A stretch of DNA of 64,000 bases from Methylocystis sp. Sn-Cys (GCF_016745395.1 NZ_JAERVJ010000009.1:151372-215371), one strand, 5' to 3'; counted from the stretch's first letter, positions 18,217-28,079 are shown. The notes: generated from the letters alone by a model not told the origin. Translations and numbers: made by a program.

Positions 18217-18450
18217 TCAGCGGCCGGTGGCCTTGGCCTTCACCGGCAGCAGGCCTTCGCGCTGCAGCTTCTTGCGGGCGAGCTTACGGGCGCGGCGAAC
18301 GGCCTCGGCCTTCTCGCGGGCGCGCTTCTCGGAGGGCTTCTCATAGTGGCCGCGCAGCTTCATCTCGCGGAAGATGCCTTCGCGCTGCATCTTCTTCTTC
18401 AGCGCCTTCAGAGCCTGATCGACATTGTTGTCGCGAACGAGAACTTGCAC
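18217..18450 (-). CDS. rpsU: 30S ribosomal protein S21
   Basis: A 77-residue basic protein starting [20 protein letters not shown] and continuing [19 protein letters not shown], the S21 signature. It then has the lysine/arginine-rich C-terminal tail seen in alphaproteobacteria. The start is GTG at 18450, supported by AGGATGG four bases upstream; the open frame extends further upstream but that part is not S21-like. S21 binds the 30S platform and helps initiation. Confidence 0.95.
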   Translation of the reverse strand: MQVLVRDNNVDQALKALKKKMQREGIFREMKLRGHYEKPSEKRAREKAEAVRRARKLARKKLQREGLLPVKAKATGR

Positions 18451-18651
18451 GAAACCATCCTGCTGGTTGGGGCCGCCCGCGGGATTGCCGTGAGCCTGTC
18501 CGAAATGGGAATAGGTCTCCGGGCGCTGACGGAGCGCCTGACCCGTAAGCAGGGGACATAGCAGAGTTGGCGGGCGCTGTCCATGCCCGAGAAAAAGCAA
18601 AATGGCGGTTAGAGCGCCTCGGGCAGCTCGCGCCACGAACGCTGCGGAACT

Positions 18652-18770
18652 CCCCTCTCCCGCATGCGGGAGAGGGTGGCCCCTGCGTGAGCAGGGGTCG
18701 GGTGAGGGCCGCCCTCATCCGACCCTCGCTGACGCGAGGGCCACCTTCTCCCGTAAACGGGAGAAGGAGA
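18652..18770. repeat. dispersed GC-rich repeat related to family C
   Basis: Three short hairpins in a row, built from CTCCCCTCTCCCGCATGCGG, CCCTGCGTGAGCAGGG and CTTCTCCCGTAAACGGGAGAAG. It fills the rpsU-to-zinc-operon gap together with the Zur box and has no coding content. Confidence 0.6.
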
Positions 18771-18812
18771 GCGCATCCTCTGCTCGAAAAGCAGCCCTTG
18801 TTCTTATCAGGC

Positions 18813-18825
18813 GTTATATTATAAC
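18813..18825. promoter_or_regulatory. Zur box
   Basis: GTTATATTATAAC is a near-perfect palindrome (GTTATA / TATAAC around one base) that matches the alphaproteobacterial Zur operator. It ends 7 bp before the ATG of the small His-rich gene, so repressor binding would block transcription of the whole unit when zinc is plentiful. It is the clearest regulatory site in the window. The Zur gene itself is not present here. Confidence 0.85.
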
Positions 18826-18832
18826 ATCAAGC

Positions 18833-19027
18833 ATGACCGACGCGACCCAAGGCCACCGCCACGCCCATGACCACGCGGTCCTGCGCGCGCAAGGGCTTGC
18901 CCAATCGGCGGACCGCGCGCCCCCCGCGCGCGCGTCGCTGCTCGAAGCTTCAGCCCTCGCGCGTCTTTCCGGCGTTTCGCTCGTCATCGCCGCCCTTTGG
19001 GCCGGCGTTTATTGGGCGCTCCATTGA
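18833..19027 (+). CDS. small His-rich single-pass membrane protein of the zinc operon
   Basis: A 64-residue protein with an N-terminal metal-ligand-like stretch (MTDATQGHRHAHDHAVLR), a short linker and one C-terminal transmembrane helix (SGVSLVIAALWAGVYWAL). It is the first gene after the Zur box and ends 5 bp before znuC, so it should be zinc-repressed and co-expressed with the transporter. The histidines suggest zinc binding near the membrane; the exact role is unknown. Confidence 0.7.
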   Translation: MTDATQGHRHAHDHAVLRAQGLAQSADRAPPARASLLEASALARLSGVSLVIAALWAGVYWALH

Positions 19028-19032
19028 GGCGC

Positions 19033-19797
19033 ATGGCGTCGCCGGGGCCGATTCGCCTCGTCAATCTCACGCTCGGCTATGACCGCCGCCCCGCCGTCCA
19101 TCACCTCGAAGGCGAGATCGCGCCCGGCGCCGCGCTCGCCGTCTGCGGCCCGAACGGCGCCGGCAAATCCACCTTGCTGAAAGCCCTCGCGGGCCTCCTC
19201 CCGCCGCTTGGCGGGCGCATCGAGCGCGGCGGCGCGACGGCGCGGGAGATCGCCTATCTGCCGCAGCTCGTCGACATCGACCGCTCCTTCCCGATCAATG
19301 TGCGCGATTTCGTCGCCATGGGCGCCATGCGCCGCGTCGGGCTGTTCGGACGTCTCCACGCCGGAGAGCGGGAGCGCGCCGCGCAGGCGATCGACCGCGT
19401 CGGCCTCGCCGGCATGGAGGATCGCCCGATCGACACGCTTTCCGGCGGCCAGATGCAGCGCGTGCTGTTTGCCCGGCTCATCGTCCAGGACCAGCGCGTG
19501 ATTCTGCTCGACGAGCCCTTCGGCGCCATCGACGAAGCGACGACCGACGATCTCCTCGGCCTCATCGCGCAATGGCGCGGCGAGGGACGCACCATCGTCG
19601 CCGTGCTGCATGAGCTCGATCTCGCCCGCCGCGCCTTCCCTGAGACCCTGCTGCTCGCCCGCGAGCGCATCGCCTGGGGCGAAACCGGCGCGGCGCTCTG
19701 CGCCGAAAACCTCGCCCGCGCGCGGGCCATGTCGGAAGCCTATGACCGGCAGGCGCGCGAATGTCTGAGAGACGAAGAAGCGGCTCATGCTCACTGA
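19033..19797 (+). CDS. znuC: zinc ABC transporter ATP-binding protein
   Basis: A 254-residue ABC ATPase with Walker A (CGPNGAGKSTLL), signature (LSGGQMQR), Walker B (VILLDEPFGAID) and the H-loop (VAVLHELDL). It powers import of Zn(II), or possibly Mn(II), through the ZnuB permease. The ATG at 19033 is chosen because it starts just before the first ABC strand and leaves the upstream small gene intact; the ORF could extend to 18997. It overlaps znuB by 11 bp. The zinc assignment rests on the Zur box. Confidence 0.92.
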   Translation: MASPGPIRLVNLTLGYDRRPAVHHLEGEIAPGAALAVCGPNGAGKSTLLKALAGLLPPLGGRIERGGATAREIAYLPQLVDIDRSFPINVRDFVAMGAMRRVGLFGRLHAGERERAAQAIDRVGLAGMEDRPIDTLSGGQMQRVLFARLIVQDQRVILLDEPFGAIDEATTDDLLGLIAQWRGEGRTIVAVLHELDLARRAFPETLLLARERIAWGETGAALCAENLARARAMSEAYDRQARECLRDEEAAHAH

Positions 19798-20656
19798 GAT
19801 CCTTGTCGCGCCCTTCCTCGACTATGAATTCATGCGCCGCGCGCTCGTTGGCTCGCTGGCGCTTGCCGTTTCCGGGGCGCCGCTCGGCGTGTTTCTCATT
19901 TTGCGCCGCATGTCCCTTGCCGGCGACGCGCTCTCGCACGCCGTGCTTCCGGGCGCGGCGGTCGGCTATCTCGTCGCGGGCCTCTCACTGCCGGCCATGA
20001 CCTTCGGCGGGCTTGTCGCGGGGCTCGTCGTCGCCATCGCCACAGGCGCCGCCTCACGCTTCACCACATTGCGCGAAGACGCCTCGCTCGCCGCCTTCTA
20101 CCTCGTCTCGCTCGCGCTGGGCGTCGTCCTGGTGTCGCTGAAGGGCTCGAGCGTCGATCTTCTGCATGTGCTGTTTGGCTCGGTCTTCGGCCTCGACGAT
20201 TCGGCGCTCGTCATGCTCGCCGGCGTCTCGACGCTGACGCTCGTCGCTCTCGCCGTCTTCTATCGCGCACTCGCCATGGACACGCTCGACCCGCTCTTTT
20301 TGCGCCAGACGAGCCGGCTCGGCGAATTCATCCCTTTCCTGTTCCTCGGCCTTGTGGTGCTCAATCTCGTCGCAGGCTTTCAGGCGCTCGGCACGCTGAT
20401 GGCCGTCGGCCTCATCATGCTGCCCGCCGCCGCGGCGCGGCTCTGGACCCATGAGCTTGCCGTCGCTCTGCCGCTCGCCGCCGGCGTCGCGGCGGTCTGC
20501 GTCTATGCGGGCCTCGTCTTTTCCAACGAGACGGGCGCGCCCACCGGCCCGGCGATCATTCTCGCAGCCGGCCTCGTTTATTTCGCTTCGCTTATTTTTG
20601 GCTCCGCCGGCGGCGCGCTGCGGCTCAAGCGGCCGCGCCGGCATCTCGAAGGATGA
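19787..20656 (+). CDS. znuB: zinc ABC transporter permease
   Basis: A 289-residue inner-membrane permease of the ABC-3 (ZnuB/MntB) family with about eight helices. It carries the family motif GAPLGVFLILRRMSLAGDALSHAVLPG near the N-terminus. It starts inside the end of znuC and overlaps znuA by 4 bp (ATGA), so the three genes are tightly coupled. Confidence 0.93.
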   Translation: MLTEILVAPFLDYEFMRRALVGSLALAVSGAPLGVFLILRRMSLAGDALSHAVLPGAAVGYLVAGLSLPAMTFGGLVAGLVVAIATGAASRFTTLREDASLAAFYLVSLALGVVLVSLKGSSVDLLHVLFGSVFGLDDSALVMLAGVSTLTLVALAVFYRALAMDTLDPLFLRQTSRLGEFIPFLFLGLVVLNLVAGFQALGTLMAVGLIMLPAAAARLWTHELAVALPLAAGVAAVCVYAGLVFSNETGAPTGPAIILAAGLVYFASLIFGSAGGALRLKRPRRHLEG

Positions 20657-21537
20657 CATTCATGCTGACACGCCGCGCCTTTGTCGCCGCCTTCGCCGCT
20701 GCGCTCGCGGTCCCGGCTTACGCGGGACCGGAGAGCCTCCCCGTTGTCGCAAGCTTCTCGATCATCGGCGATTTCGTCCGGCAGGTCGGCGGCGATCGCG
20801 TCACGGTGACGACGCTCGTAGGTCCGGACGGCGACGCCCATGTCTATCAGCCCACGCCAGCCGACGGCCGCAAGATCGCGCAGGCCAAGCTCATTTTCGT
20901 CAATGGCCTGGGGTTCGAAGGCTGGCTCGAACGCCTCGTCGCCGCGGCCAAGAGCAAGGGAACTATCGTCACGCTCGGCAAGGGCGTCGCCGCCCGGCCC
21001 GGCGAGGAGGGAACCGACCCGCACGCCTGGCAGGATGTCGCCAACGCCAAGGTCTATGTCGCCGAAATGCGCGACGCGCTGGCGGCCGCCGATCCGGCAG
21101 GCGCCGAGGCCTATCAGACGAACGCCGCCGCCTATCTCGCCAAGCTCGACACGCTCGACGCCGAGATCGTCAAGGCGCTCGACGCCATCCCCAAGGAGCG
21201 CCGCCGCGTCGTCTCAACGCATGACGCCTTCGGCTATTTCTCGGCGCGCTATGGCGTCGAATTCATCGCCCCCCAGGGCGTCTCGACCGAGGCCGAGGCC
21301 AGCGCCCGCGACATCGCCCGCATCATCGATTCCGTGAGGCAACATAAGGTCGGGGCGGTGTTTTTGGAGAATATCGCCGACCCCCGCCTCGCCAGGCGCA
21401 TCTCGGCCGAGACCGGCGCGAAGATCGGCGGCACGCTCTATTCCGACGCCCTCTCCGGGCCCAAGGGGGACGGCGCGAATTATATCGACATGATGCGCCA
21501 CAATGTTAGAGAATTGACCAAAGCCCTGGCGCCGTAG
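20653..21537 (+). CDS. znuA: zinc ABC transporter substrate-binding protein
   Basis: A 294-residue periplasmic cluster-9 binding protein with a signal peptide (cleaved near AYA-GPESL). The likely metal ligands are His63 (GDAHVYQPTP), His124 (DPHAWQD), His190 (STHDAFGY) and Asp265 (YSDALSG). The His-rich loop that many ZnuA proteins carry is absent here (only ARPGEEGTDPHAWQ). The His-rich N-terminus of the small protein at 18833 might substitute for it. A minor start alternative is the ATG at 20662. Confidence 0.93.
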   Translation: MTFMLTRRAFVAAFAAALAVPAYAGPESLPVVASFSIIGDFVRQVGGDRVTVTTLVGPDGDAHVYQPTPADGRKIAQAKLIFVNGLGFEGWLERLVAAAKSKGTIVTLGKGVAARPGEEGTDPHAWQDVANAKVYVAEMRDALAAADPAGAEAYQTNAAAYLAKLDTLDAEIVKALDAIPKERRRVVSTHDAFGYFSARYGVEFIAPQGVSTEAEASARDIARIIDSVRQHKVGAVFLENIADPRLARRISAETGAKIGGTLYSDALSGPKGDGANYIDMMRHNVRELTKALAP

Positions 21538-21540
21538 GCT

Positions 21541-21668
21541 TCCCCCTCCCCACCCCTCCCCCACTTCGTGGGAGAGGGAGCAGACGGCGGCCTTCATGAC
21601 GTTCCGCCCACCCCGATCGTGAGCGTCCCCTCTCCCGCCTAGCGGGGGAGGGACAGGGAGGGGGCGAC
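21541..21668. repeat. dispersed repeat, family C
   Basis: A second good copy of the unit at 3541-3661: CTCCC/GGGAG hairpin, a CCTTCATGACGTTCCGCCC linker, then GATCGTGAGCGTCCCCTCTC and a second hairpin. It separates znuA from the COG0523 GTPase and may reduce read-through between them. Confidence 0.75.
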
Positions 21669-21688
21669 AGCATTTGGAGCACGCGGCG

Positions 21689-22819
21689 TTGACCGACAAA
21701 ATTCCCGTTACCGTCATCACCGGCTATCTCGGCGCTGGCAAGACGACTCTCCTCAACCGCATCCTCACCGAGCAGCACGGCCGCCGCTACGCCGTCATCG
21801 TCAATGAATTCGGCGAAATCGGCATCGACAACGACCTTATCGTCGGCGCCGACGAAGAAGTCTTCGAGATGAACAACGGCTGCATCTGCTGCACCGTGCG
21901 CGGCGATCTCATCCGCATCATCGAAGGGCTCATGCGCCGGCGCGGCAAATTCGACGCCATCATCGTCGAGACCACCGGCCTCGCCGACCCCGCCCCCGTC
22001 GCCCAGACCTTCTTCGTCGACGCCGATGTGAAGGACGCGGCGCAGCTCGACGCCGTTGTCACGGTGGCCGACGCCAAATGGCTGAGCGAGCGCCTGAAGG
22101 ACGCGCCGGAAGCCAAGATGCAGATCGCCTTCGCCGACGTCGTCATCCTCAACAAGACCGATCTCGCGACGCCGGAGGAGCTCGAAGAGACCGAGGCGCG
22201 CATCCGCGGCATCAATCCCTATGCGAGCCTGCATCGCGCCGTGAAGGCCAATGTGCCGCTAAAGGCCGTGCTGGAGCGCAACGCTTTCGATCTCGACCGC
22301 ATCCTGCAGATCGAGCCGAATTTCCTCGTGGCCGAGGAACATGATCACGACCATCATCATCACAATGATCACGATCACGAATGCGGTCCCGAGTGCGATC
22401 ACGACCATGAGCATCATGCGCATGCCCACCACGATCACGATCATGAGTGCGGGCCGGAGTGCGAACACGAGCATCACCATCATGACCACGACGGCCACGG
22501 CCATCTGAAGGCGATCCACGACAGCGAGATGCAGTCGATCTCGCTACGCCATGCCGGCGAGGTCGATCCCGAGCGTTTCGTGCCCTGGCTCAACGAGCTG
22601 GTCCAGAAAGAGGGGGCGGACATTCTGCGCTGCAAGGGCATCGTGGCCTTCAAGAACGAGCCGCGCCGCTTCGTCTTCCAGGGTGTTCACATGATCCTCG
22701 ACGGCGATCTCCAGCGCGAATGGAAGGACGGTGAAAAGCGCGAGTCGCGCCTCGTCTTCATCGGCCGCAAGCTCAAGGAAGACGCGATCCGCAAGGGTTT
22801 CGAGGTGGCCGTCTCCTGA
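21689..22819 (+). CDS. COG0523 (CobW-like) GTPase with long His-rich zinc-binding insert
   Basis: A 376-residue G3E GTPase: Walker [10 protein letters not shown], the metal-binding CxCC motif in [13 protein letters not shown], the [13 protein letters not shown] segment, NKTD and a C-terminal CobW domain. Between the domains (nt about 22339-22506) is a roughly 55-residue His/Asp-rich insert holding two HDHECGPEC units. This is typical of the zinc-related ZigA/YeiR-type branch, which supplies zinc to client proteins under limitation. TTG at 21689 with GGAG 10 bp upstream is favoured; TTG at 21674 is possible. Confidence 0.9.
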   Translation: MTDKIPVTVITGYLGAGKTTLLNRILTEQHGRRYAVIVNEFGEIGIDNDLIVGADEEVFEMNNGCICCTVRGDLIRIIEGLMRRRGKFDAIIVETTGLADPAPVAQTFFVDADVKDAAQLDAVVTVADAKWLSERLKDAPEAKMQIAFADVVILNKTDLATPEELEETEARIRGINPYASLHRAVKANVPLKAVLERNAFDLDRILQIEPNFLVAEEHDHDHHHHNDHDHECGPECDHDHEHHAHAHHDHDHECGPECEHEHHHHDHDGHGHLKAIHDSEMQSISLRHAGEVDPERFVPWLNELVQKEGADILRCKGIVAFKNEPRRFVFQGVHMILDGDLQREWKDGEKRESRLVFIGRKLKEDAIRKGFEVAVS

Positions 22820-22894
22820 ACCACCCGTGACTGAATCCAGAGCAAACACGACCGTCTCCGCCTTCTGATACGAGATCCGCTTGATTGGTTCGCT

Positions 22895-22934
22895 GTCATT
22901 CCCGACGCTCGCGAAGCGAGCGATCGGGAATGAC
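22895..22934. repeat. dispersed repeat, family A (short, internally deleted copy)
   Basis: GTCATTCCCGACGCTCGCG joins directly to the closing GATCGGGAATGAC, missing the central CCAGAGC part. The outer flanks (ATACGAGATCCGCTTGATTGG before and CGAGCTGTTCAAA after) are present, so this is one A unit reduced to its outer hairpin. Confidence 0.7.
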
Positions 22935-23053
22935 ACGCTCCCGATGCGAGCTGTTCAAATTGCAATGGTTTGATAGCTTGGGTGGCGTTGCCGCCTTGCC
23001 CTCGGCCCCTAAATCCATCCGGAAGCGGCGCGCCAGCCGCGCCCGGAGCCGCC

Positions 23054-23596
23054 ATGCTGAAGCGCCTGTTGGAGCATTATCTGTTCCTGTCGCGCTGGCT
23101 GCTCGCGCCCTTCTTCATCATGCTGACGCTCGGGCTCTTCGCCCTAATGGTGAACGCCGGGCGCCATCTCGTTTCGATCGTCACGTCTCTGGGCTCGACC
23201 AGCGAGGACAGGGTCATTCTCGAGCTGCTCGGCCTCATCGACCTCACGCTCACCGGCGCGCTGGTCATGATCGTGACGATCTCACTCTATGAAAATTTTG
23301 TTTCGGGCGTTCCGGCGACGTCGCGCGAAGGCTGGCCGAGCTGGATGGGCGGCATCGACTTCACGCAGTTGAAGCTGAAGCTGCTCACAACGATTGTCGC
23401 CATCTCGGCGATCAAGCTCCTCGAAGTTTTTATGGACGTGCCGAAGCTGGACGAACGCGACCTGAATTACTACATCGCCATTCACATCACCTTCGTGGTC
23501 TCGACCTTCCTCTTCGCGTTCTCCGACAGGGTGACGATCTCGGGGCAGGCGGAAAAGAAGACGTCCGACGAGACCGGGCCGAAGAACGGGGCTTGA
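23054..23596 (+). CDS. UPF0114 (YqhA-family) membrane protein
   Basis: A 180-residue protein with four hydrophobic segments and the YqhA/TIGR00645 pattern (LFLSRWLLAPFFIMLTLGL, then LTGALVMIVTISLYENFVS, DERDLNYYIAIHITFVVSTFLFAFSDR). The family is widespread and of unknown function, with ion-channel-like topology suggested. GGAG lies 6 bp before the ATG. It is monocistronic and followed by a B repeat. Confidence 0.88.
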   Translation: MLKRLLEHYLFLSRWLLAPFFIMLTLGLFALMVNAGRHLVSIVTSLGSTSEDRVILELLGLIDLTLTGALVMIVTISLYENFVSGVPATSREGWPSWMGGIDFTQLKLKLLTTIVAISAIKLLEVFMDVPKLDERDLNYYIAIHITFVVSTFLFAFSDRVTISGQAEKKTSDETGPKNGA

Positions 23597-23601
23597 AAGT
23601 C

Positions 23602-23680
23602 GTCATTGCGAGCGAAGCGAAGCAATCCAGAGCCACGCCTCGGCTCTGGATTGCTTCGTCGCTACGCTCCTCGCAAAGAC
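23602..23680. repeat. dispersed hairpin repeat, family B (copy 3)
   Basis: GTCATTGCGAGCGAAGCG to CTCGCAAAGAC, about 80 bp, with arms in the order opposite to copy 1. It fills the gap before the YgiQ gene. Confidence 0.85.
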
Positions 23681-23729
23681 GACGCGCGTTCCCCGTTGAC
23701 GCCCCAGGAAAAACCCGCCTAGTACCGCC

Positions 23730-25793
23730 ATGGCATCTACGACCCCACCCCTGCAAAGCGCCAAGCCGCTTTTTTCCTACCGGAAATATTGGGCGCATCG
23801 CTTCGGCGTCGCGCCCTTCCTGCCCATGTCGCGGGCGGAGATGGAGGCGCTCGGCTGGGATTCCTGCGACATCGTCCTCGTCACTGGCGACGCCTATATC
23901 GACCACCCGAGCTTCGGCATGGCGATCGTCGGACGCCTTCTGGAGGCACAAGGCTTTCGCGTCGGGATCATTTCGCAGCCCGATTGGCGCGACGCCTCGG
24001 ACTTCAAAAAGCTCGGCAAGCCGAACCTCTTCTTCGGCGTCACCAGCGGCAATATGGATTCGATGGTCAACCGCTATACGTCGGACCGCCGCATCCGCAG
24101 GAACGACTCCTACACGGCGGGCGGCGAGGGCGGCAAACGGCCGGACCGCTCGGTTATCGTCTACGCCCAACGCGCCCGCGAAGCCTTCCCCGAGACGCCC
24201 ATTGTGCTCGGCGGCATCGAGGCCTCGCTGCGCCGCATCGCCCATTACGACTATTGGTCCGATAAGGTGCGCCGCTCCATCCTGCTCGACGCCAAGGCAG
24301 ACCTGCTGCTCTACGGCAACGCCGAGCGGGCGCTGGTCGAGGTCGCGCATCGCATCGCCAAGCGCGGGCTGGCGCAGGATTTCTCCGACATTCGCGGCCT
24401 TGCTTTGCTGCGCGACGCCACGCCCGAAGGCTGGGTCGAAGCCTCGGCCGAAGATATCGACAGCGCCGACGAAGGGCGTCTGCGCAAGGACGATGCGCGC
24501 AGCGGCGCCGATGTCGTCATCCGCCTGCCCGCCTACGAACAAGTATCGAGCGACCCGGAAGCCTATGCGCGCGCTTCGCGCGTGCTGCATAAGGAGAGCA
24601 ATCCCGGCAACGCCCGCCCGCTGACGCAGCGGCACGGCAACAAGGACGTCTGGCTCACCGCGCCGCCCATTCCGCTCACCACAGCGGAGATGGACGCCGT
24701 CTACGACCTGCCCTTCGCGCGCGCGCCGCACCCCTCTTACGACGGCGCCAAAATCCCCGCCTGGGAGATGATCCGCCATTCGGTGACGATCATGCGCGGC
24801 TGCTTTGGCGGCTGTTCCTTCTGCTCGATCACCGAGCACGAAGGCCGCGTCATCCAATCGCGTTCGGAAGCCTCGATCCTCAAAGAGATCGAGATCATTC
24901 GCGACAAGACGGAAGGCTTCACCGGCATTATCTCCGACATCGGCGGACCTACGGCCAATATGTATCGCATGGCCTGCCGTGACAAAGAGACAGAGGCGCT
25001 GTGCCGGCGCCCGTCCTGCGTCTATCCCGACATTTGCAAGAACCTGAACACCAGCCACGACGCGCTGATCGAACTCTATCGCAAGGCGCGCGCGCTTCCG
25101 GGCGTGAAGAAGGTGATGGTGGCTTCCGGCGTGCGCTACGACCTCGCGGTGAAAAGCCCGGCCTATATTCGCGAGCTCGTCGAGCATCACGTCGGCGGCT
25201 ATTTGAAGATTGCGCCCGAACATACGGAAAGCGGCCCGCTCTCCAAGATGATGAAGCCGGGCATCGGCTCTTACGACCGCTTCAAGCAATTATTCGACGC
25301 GGCGGCGCGCGCGGCGAAGAAGGAATATTACCTCATCCCCTATTTCATCGCGGCGCATCCGGGCACGACGGATGAGGACATGATGAATCTGGCGCTATGG
25401 CTGAAGCGCAATAAATATCGCGCCGATCAGGTGCAGACCTATCTGCCCTCGCCCATGGCGCTGTCGACAGCCATGTATCACTCGGGCTTCAATCCGCTGA
25501 AACCCGTGCGGCGCGGGGCGTCCGAGCAAGTCGACGCGGTGAAGGGGATAAGGCAGCGGCGCCTGCACAAGGCTTTCCTGCGCTATCACGATCCCGAGAA
25601 CTGGCCGATGCTGCGCGAGGCGCTGAAAGTCATGGGCCGCGCCGACCTCATCGGGCCCGGCAAGCATCAGCTCGTGCCGAATTGGCAGCCCAAAGGAACC
25701 GGCGAGGGCGGCCCCTCTATTAGGCGCGGAGCGTCAGGCGAGCGTAAGTTCCTCACGAAGGGCGTCGCCTATCGAAAGCCGGCCGTCAAATAA
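23730..25793 (+). CDS. YgiQ-family radical SAM protein
   Basis: A 687-residue protein beginning with the YgiQ N-terminal domain ([56 protein letters not shown]). The radical SAM cluster motif follows ([18 protein letters not shown]), with a C-terminal YgiQ extension. The family is conserved in many bacteria, binds a 4Fe-4S cluster and SAM, and has no firmly known substrate. The length is normal for the family (about 640-740). Confidence 0.93.
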   Translation: MASTTPPLQSAKPLFSYRKYWAHRFGVAPFLPMSRAEMEALGWDSCDIVLVTGDAYIDHPSFGMAIVGRLLEAQGFRVGIISQPDWRDASDFKKLGKPNLFFGVTSGNMDSMVNRYTSDRRIRRNDSYTAGGEGGKRPDRSVIVYAQRAREAFPETPIVLGGIEASLRRIAHYDYWSDKVRRSILLDAKADLLLYGNAERALVEVAHRIAKRGLAQDFSDIRGLALLRDATPEGWVEASAEDIDSADEGRLRKDDARSGADVVIRLPAYEQVSSDPEAYARASRVLHKESNPGNARPLTQRHGNKDVWLTAPPIPLTTAEMDAVYDLPFARAPHPSYDGAKIPAWEMIRHSVTIMRGCFGGCSFCSITEHEGRVIQSRSEASILKEIEIIRDKTEGFTGIISDIGGPTANMYRMACRDKETEALCRRPSCVYPDICKNLNTSHDALIELYRKARALPGVKKVMVASGVRYDLAVKSPAYIRELVEHHVGGYLKIAPEHTESGPLSKMMKPGIGSYDRFKQLFDAAARAAKKEYYLIPYFIAAHPGTTDEDMMNLALWLKRNKYRADQVQTYLPSPMALSTAMYHSGFNPLKPVRRGASEQVDAVKGIRQRRLHKAFLRYHDPENWPMLREALKVMGRADLIGPGKHQLVPNWQPKGTGEGGPSIRRGASGERKFLTKGVAYRKPAVK

Positions 25794-25805
25794 ATAATCA
25801 CCGCC

Positions 25806-25864
25806 GTCATTGCGAGGAGGCGGAGCCGACGAAGCAATCCAGGGCCGCATCGCCGCCCTGGATT
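25806..25864. repeat. dispersed hairpin repeat, family B (copy 4, truncated)
   Basis: The 5' arm and middle are present (GTCATTGCGAGGAGGCGGAG to GCCGCCCTGGATT), but the closing arm is missing and the sequence changes abruptly at CACAAATAGC. A useful truncation end-point for the family. Confidence 0.75.
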
Positions 25865-25961
25865 CACAAATAGCTGTCGTCATTTTGTCAAAGCCCCGTC
25901 ACCGGTGTGTCGTTGCCCCTTGTTAGTGAGCCCCGCAAGCACAGCCTTGGGGGCCGACACA

Positions 25962-28079
25962 ATGACCGCGAGTAACCGCCGCGATTTTATGCGCCTTGCT
26001 GGCAGCGCAGCGCTCGCCACGTGTTTTCCGCAGAGCATCGAACGCGCGCTGGCGCTGCCGGCGAATAGACGGACGGGCACGATCCAGGACGTCGAACATA
26101 TCGTCGTCCTGACCCAGGAGAACCGCTCCTTCGATCACTATTTCGGCAGCCTGCGCGGCGTGCGCGGGTTTGGCGATCCGCGTCCGGCCTTTCTGCCATC
26201 CAAGAAATCAGTGTTTCATCAGCCCTATGGCGCCGGCGAACTCTTGCCGTACCGTCCGGACGCGCGCCCGGTCGGAGCGCAGTTCCTGGCCGGCACGCCG
26301 CATAATTGGCCGGACGCCCACAAGGCCTGGAATAATGGTCAATACGACCAGTGGGTCGCGGCCAAGGGCCCGCTGACCATGGCCTATATGACCCGGGAAG
26401 ACATTCCGTTCCATTACGCCTTGGCCGACGCCTTCACCATTTGCGACGCTTATCACTGCTCCTTCATGGGAGCGACCGACCCCAACCGCTATTACATGTG
26501 GACCGGCTGGGTCGGCAATGACGGCGCCAATGGCGGCCCCGCCCTCGACAATTCCGAGGCCGGCTACGACTGGCGCACCTATCCGGAGCTTCTGGAAAAA
26601 GCCGGCGTGTCCTGGAAGGTCTATCAGGACATCGGGACGGGACTGAACGACGCCGGATCGTGGGGCTGGACGACCGATCCCTATATCGGCAATTACGGCG
26701 ACAATTCGCTGCTCTATTTCCACCAATATCAAAACGCCCAGCCGGGCGCGCCGCTCGCCGACAAGGCGAAGACCGGCACGAACATCGCCGTTGGCGGCGC
26801 GTTGTTCGACATTCTTCGCGACGACGTGCGTCGCAATGCGCTGCCGCAAGTCTCCTGGATCACCGCTCCCGAGGCCTATACCGAACATTCGAACTGGCCG
26901 GTCAATTACGGCGCCTGGTACATCTCGCAAGTTCTCGACGCGCTGACCTCCAATCCGGAAGTCTGGAGCAAGACCGTCCTGATCATCAATTACGATGAGA
27001 ACGACGGCTTCTTCGATCACGTCGTTGCGCCTTATGCGCCGCAATCGCCGTCGCAAGGTCTCTCGACGGTCGCCACGACGCACGAGATTTATGCGGGCGG
27101 CGCGAAATACGCCGCGGGCCCCTACGGCCTCGGCGCGCGCGTGCCGCTGTTCGCCATCTCGCCCTGGAGCAAAGGCGGCTACGTCTGCTCCGAATTGTTC
27201 GATCACACCTCGGTCATTCGCTTCATCGAGCGTCGCTTCGGCGTTGTCGAAACGCAAATCTCGCCGTGGCGCCGCGCGATCTGCGGCGATCTGACCTCGG
27301 CCTTCGATTTCACGCGGCCCGACAAACGCTTCGTCGCCCTGCCGAGCACGGCGTCTTACGCGCCGCCGGACCGGCAGCGACATCCCAGCTACGTCCCCAC
27401 CCTGCCGACCCAGCAGGCGATGCCGAAACAGGAAACCGGCGCGCGCTACGCCCGCCCACTGCCCTATGCGCTCGATGTGAAAGGCGCCCTCGACCTCGCG
27501 AAGACGTTCCACCTCGAAATTGCCAACAAAGGCAAGGCGGGGGCCTGGCTACAGGTGCGTTCGGGCGACGCTTCCTCTGGCCCATGGAGCTATACGGTCG
27601 AGGCCGGCAAGTCGCTTTCCGACAGCTTGAAGGTCCCGGTCAGCGGTCTGTACGACTTCTCGGTTTATGGCCCGAACGGCTTCCTTCGCACCTTCAAGGG
27701 CGGCGTCGCGGCTGGCTCGGCCGACCTCTATGTCGGCACCCATTACAAGAACGAGGAGGAGGAGGAGGCGTATCGCGACTTCGAGATCGTTGTCGCAAAT
27801 CGCGGAGCGAGCGCCCGCACCGTCACGATCTTCAACGCCTATACTGGCCACACGGCAAAGCGGCGTCTTTCCCCGGGCGAGCGTTTCGAGAAGTCCTGGC
27901 CGCTGGAAGCCAGCTTCGGCTGGTACGATCTGCTGATCACCATCGATGAGGACAAGAGCTTCGAGCGCCGTCTCGCGGGTCATATCGAAAACGGCAAGGA
28001 CAGCGTCAGCGACCCGGCCTTCGGCTCGAACGGCGGCAAGCGTGTCAAATCCGCCGAGGTCGAACACGAGAACGAATAG
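25962..28079 (+). CDS. Tat-exported phosphocholine-specific phospholipase C
   Basis: A 705-residue enzyme of the PlcN/PlcH group. It starts with a twin-arginine signal (NRRDFMRLAGSAALATCF) and continues into the phosphoesterase domain, with ENRSFDHYFGSLRGVRGFGD, the metal/active-site YDENDGFFDHVVAP segment and TEHSNWPVNYGAW. Two C-terminal DUF756 beta-domains (about 500-590 and 600-680) follow, as in the family. It would release diacylglycerol and phosphocholine outside the cytoplasm, possibly for phosphate scavenging or lipid remodelling. The ATG at 25962 is chosen over GTG at 25905 because it places the Tat motif at the N-terminus. Confidence 0.92.
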   Translation: MTASNRRDFMRLAGSAALATCFPQSIERALALPANRRTGTIQDVEHIVVLTQENRSFDHYFGSLRGVRGFGDPRPAFLPSKKSVFHQPYGAGELLPYRPDARPVGAQFLAGTPHNWPDAHKAWNNGQYDQWVAAKGPLTMAYMTREDIPFHYALADAFTICDAYHCSFMGATDPNRYYMWTGWVGNDGANGGPALDNSEAGYDWRTYPELLEKAGVSWKVYQDIGTGLNDAGSWGWTTDPYIGNYGDNSLLYFHQYQNAQPGAPLADKAKTGTNIAVGGALFDILRDDVRRNALPQVSWITAPEAYTEHSNWPVNYGAWYISQVLDALTSNPEVWSKTVLIINYDENDGFFDHVVAPYAPQSPSQGLSTVATTHEIYAGGAKYAAGPYGLGARVPLFAISPWSKGGYVCSELFDHTSVIRFIERRFGVVETQISPWRRAICGDLTSAFDFTRPDKRFVALPSTASYAPPDRQRHPSYVPTLPTQQAMPKQETGARYARPLPYALDVKGALDLAKTFHLEIANKGKAGAWLQVRSGDASSGPWSYTVEAGKSLSDSLKVPVSGLYDFSVYGPNGFLRTFKGGVAAGSADLYVGTHYKNEEEEEAYRDFEIVVANRGASARTVTIFNAYTGHTAKRRLSPGERFEKSWPLEASFGWYDLLITIDEDKSFERRLAGHIENGKDSVSDPAFGSNGGKRVKSAEVEHENE

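Noticed and set aside
22339..22506. Short tandem repeats that could be taken for a CRISPR or satellite array
   Set aside because: They are His/Asp codons within the COG0523 coding frame; there are no spacers.
22259..22519. Met/Val-rich minus-strand frame that looks like a membrane protein
   Set aside because: It is the reverse complement of the GTPase His/Asp-rich insert; CAT and GAT codons read backwards as ATG and ATC.
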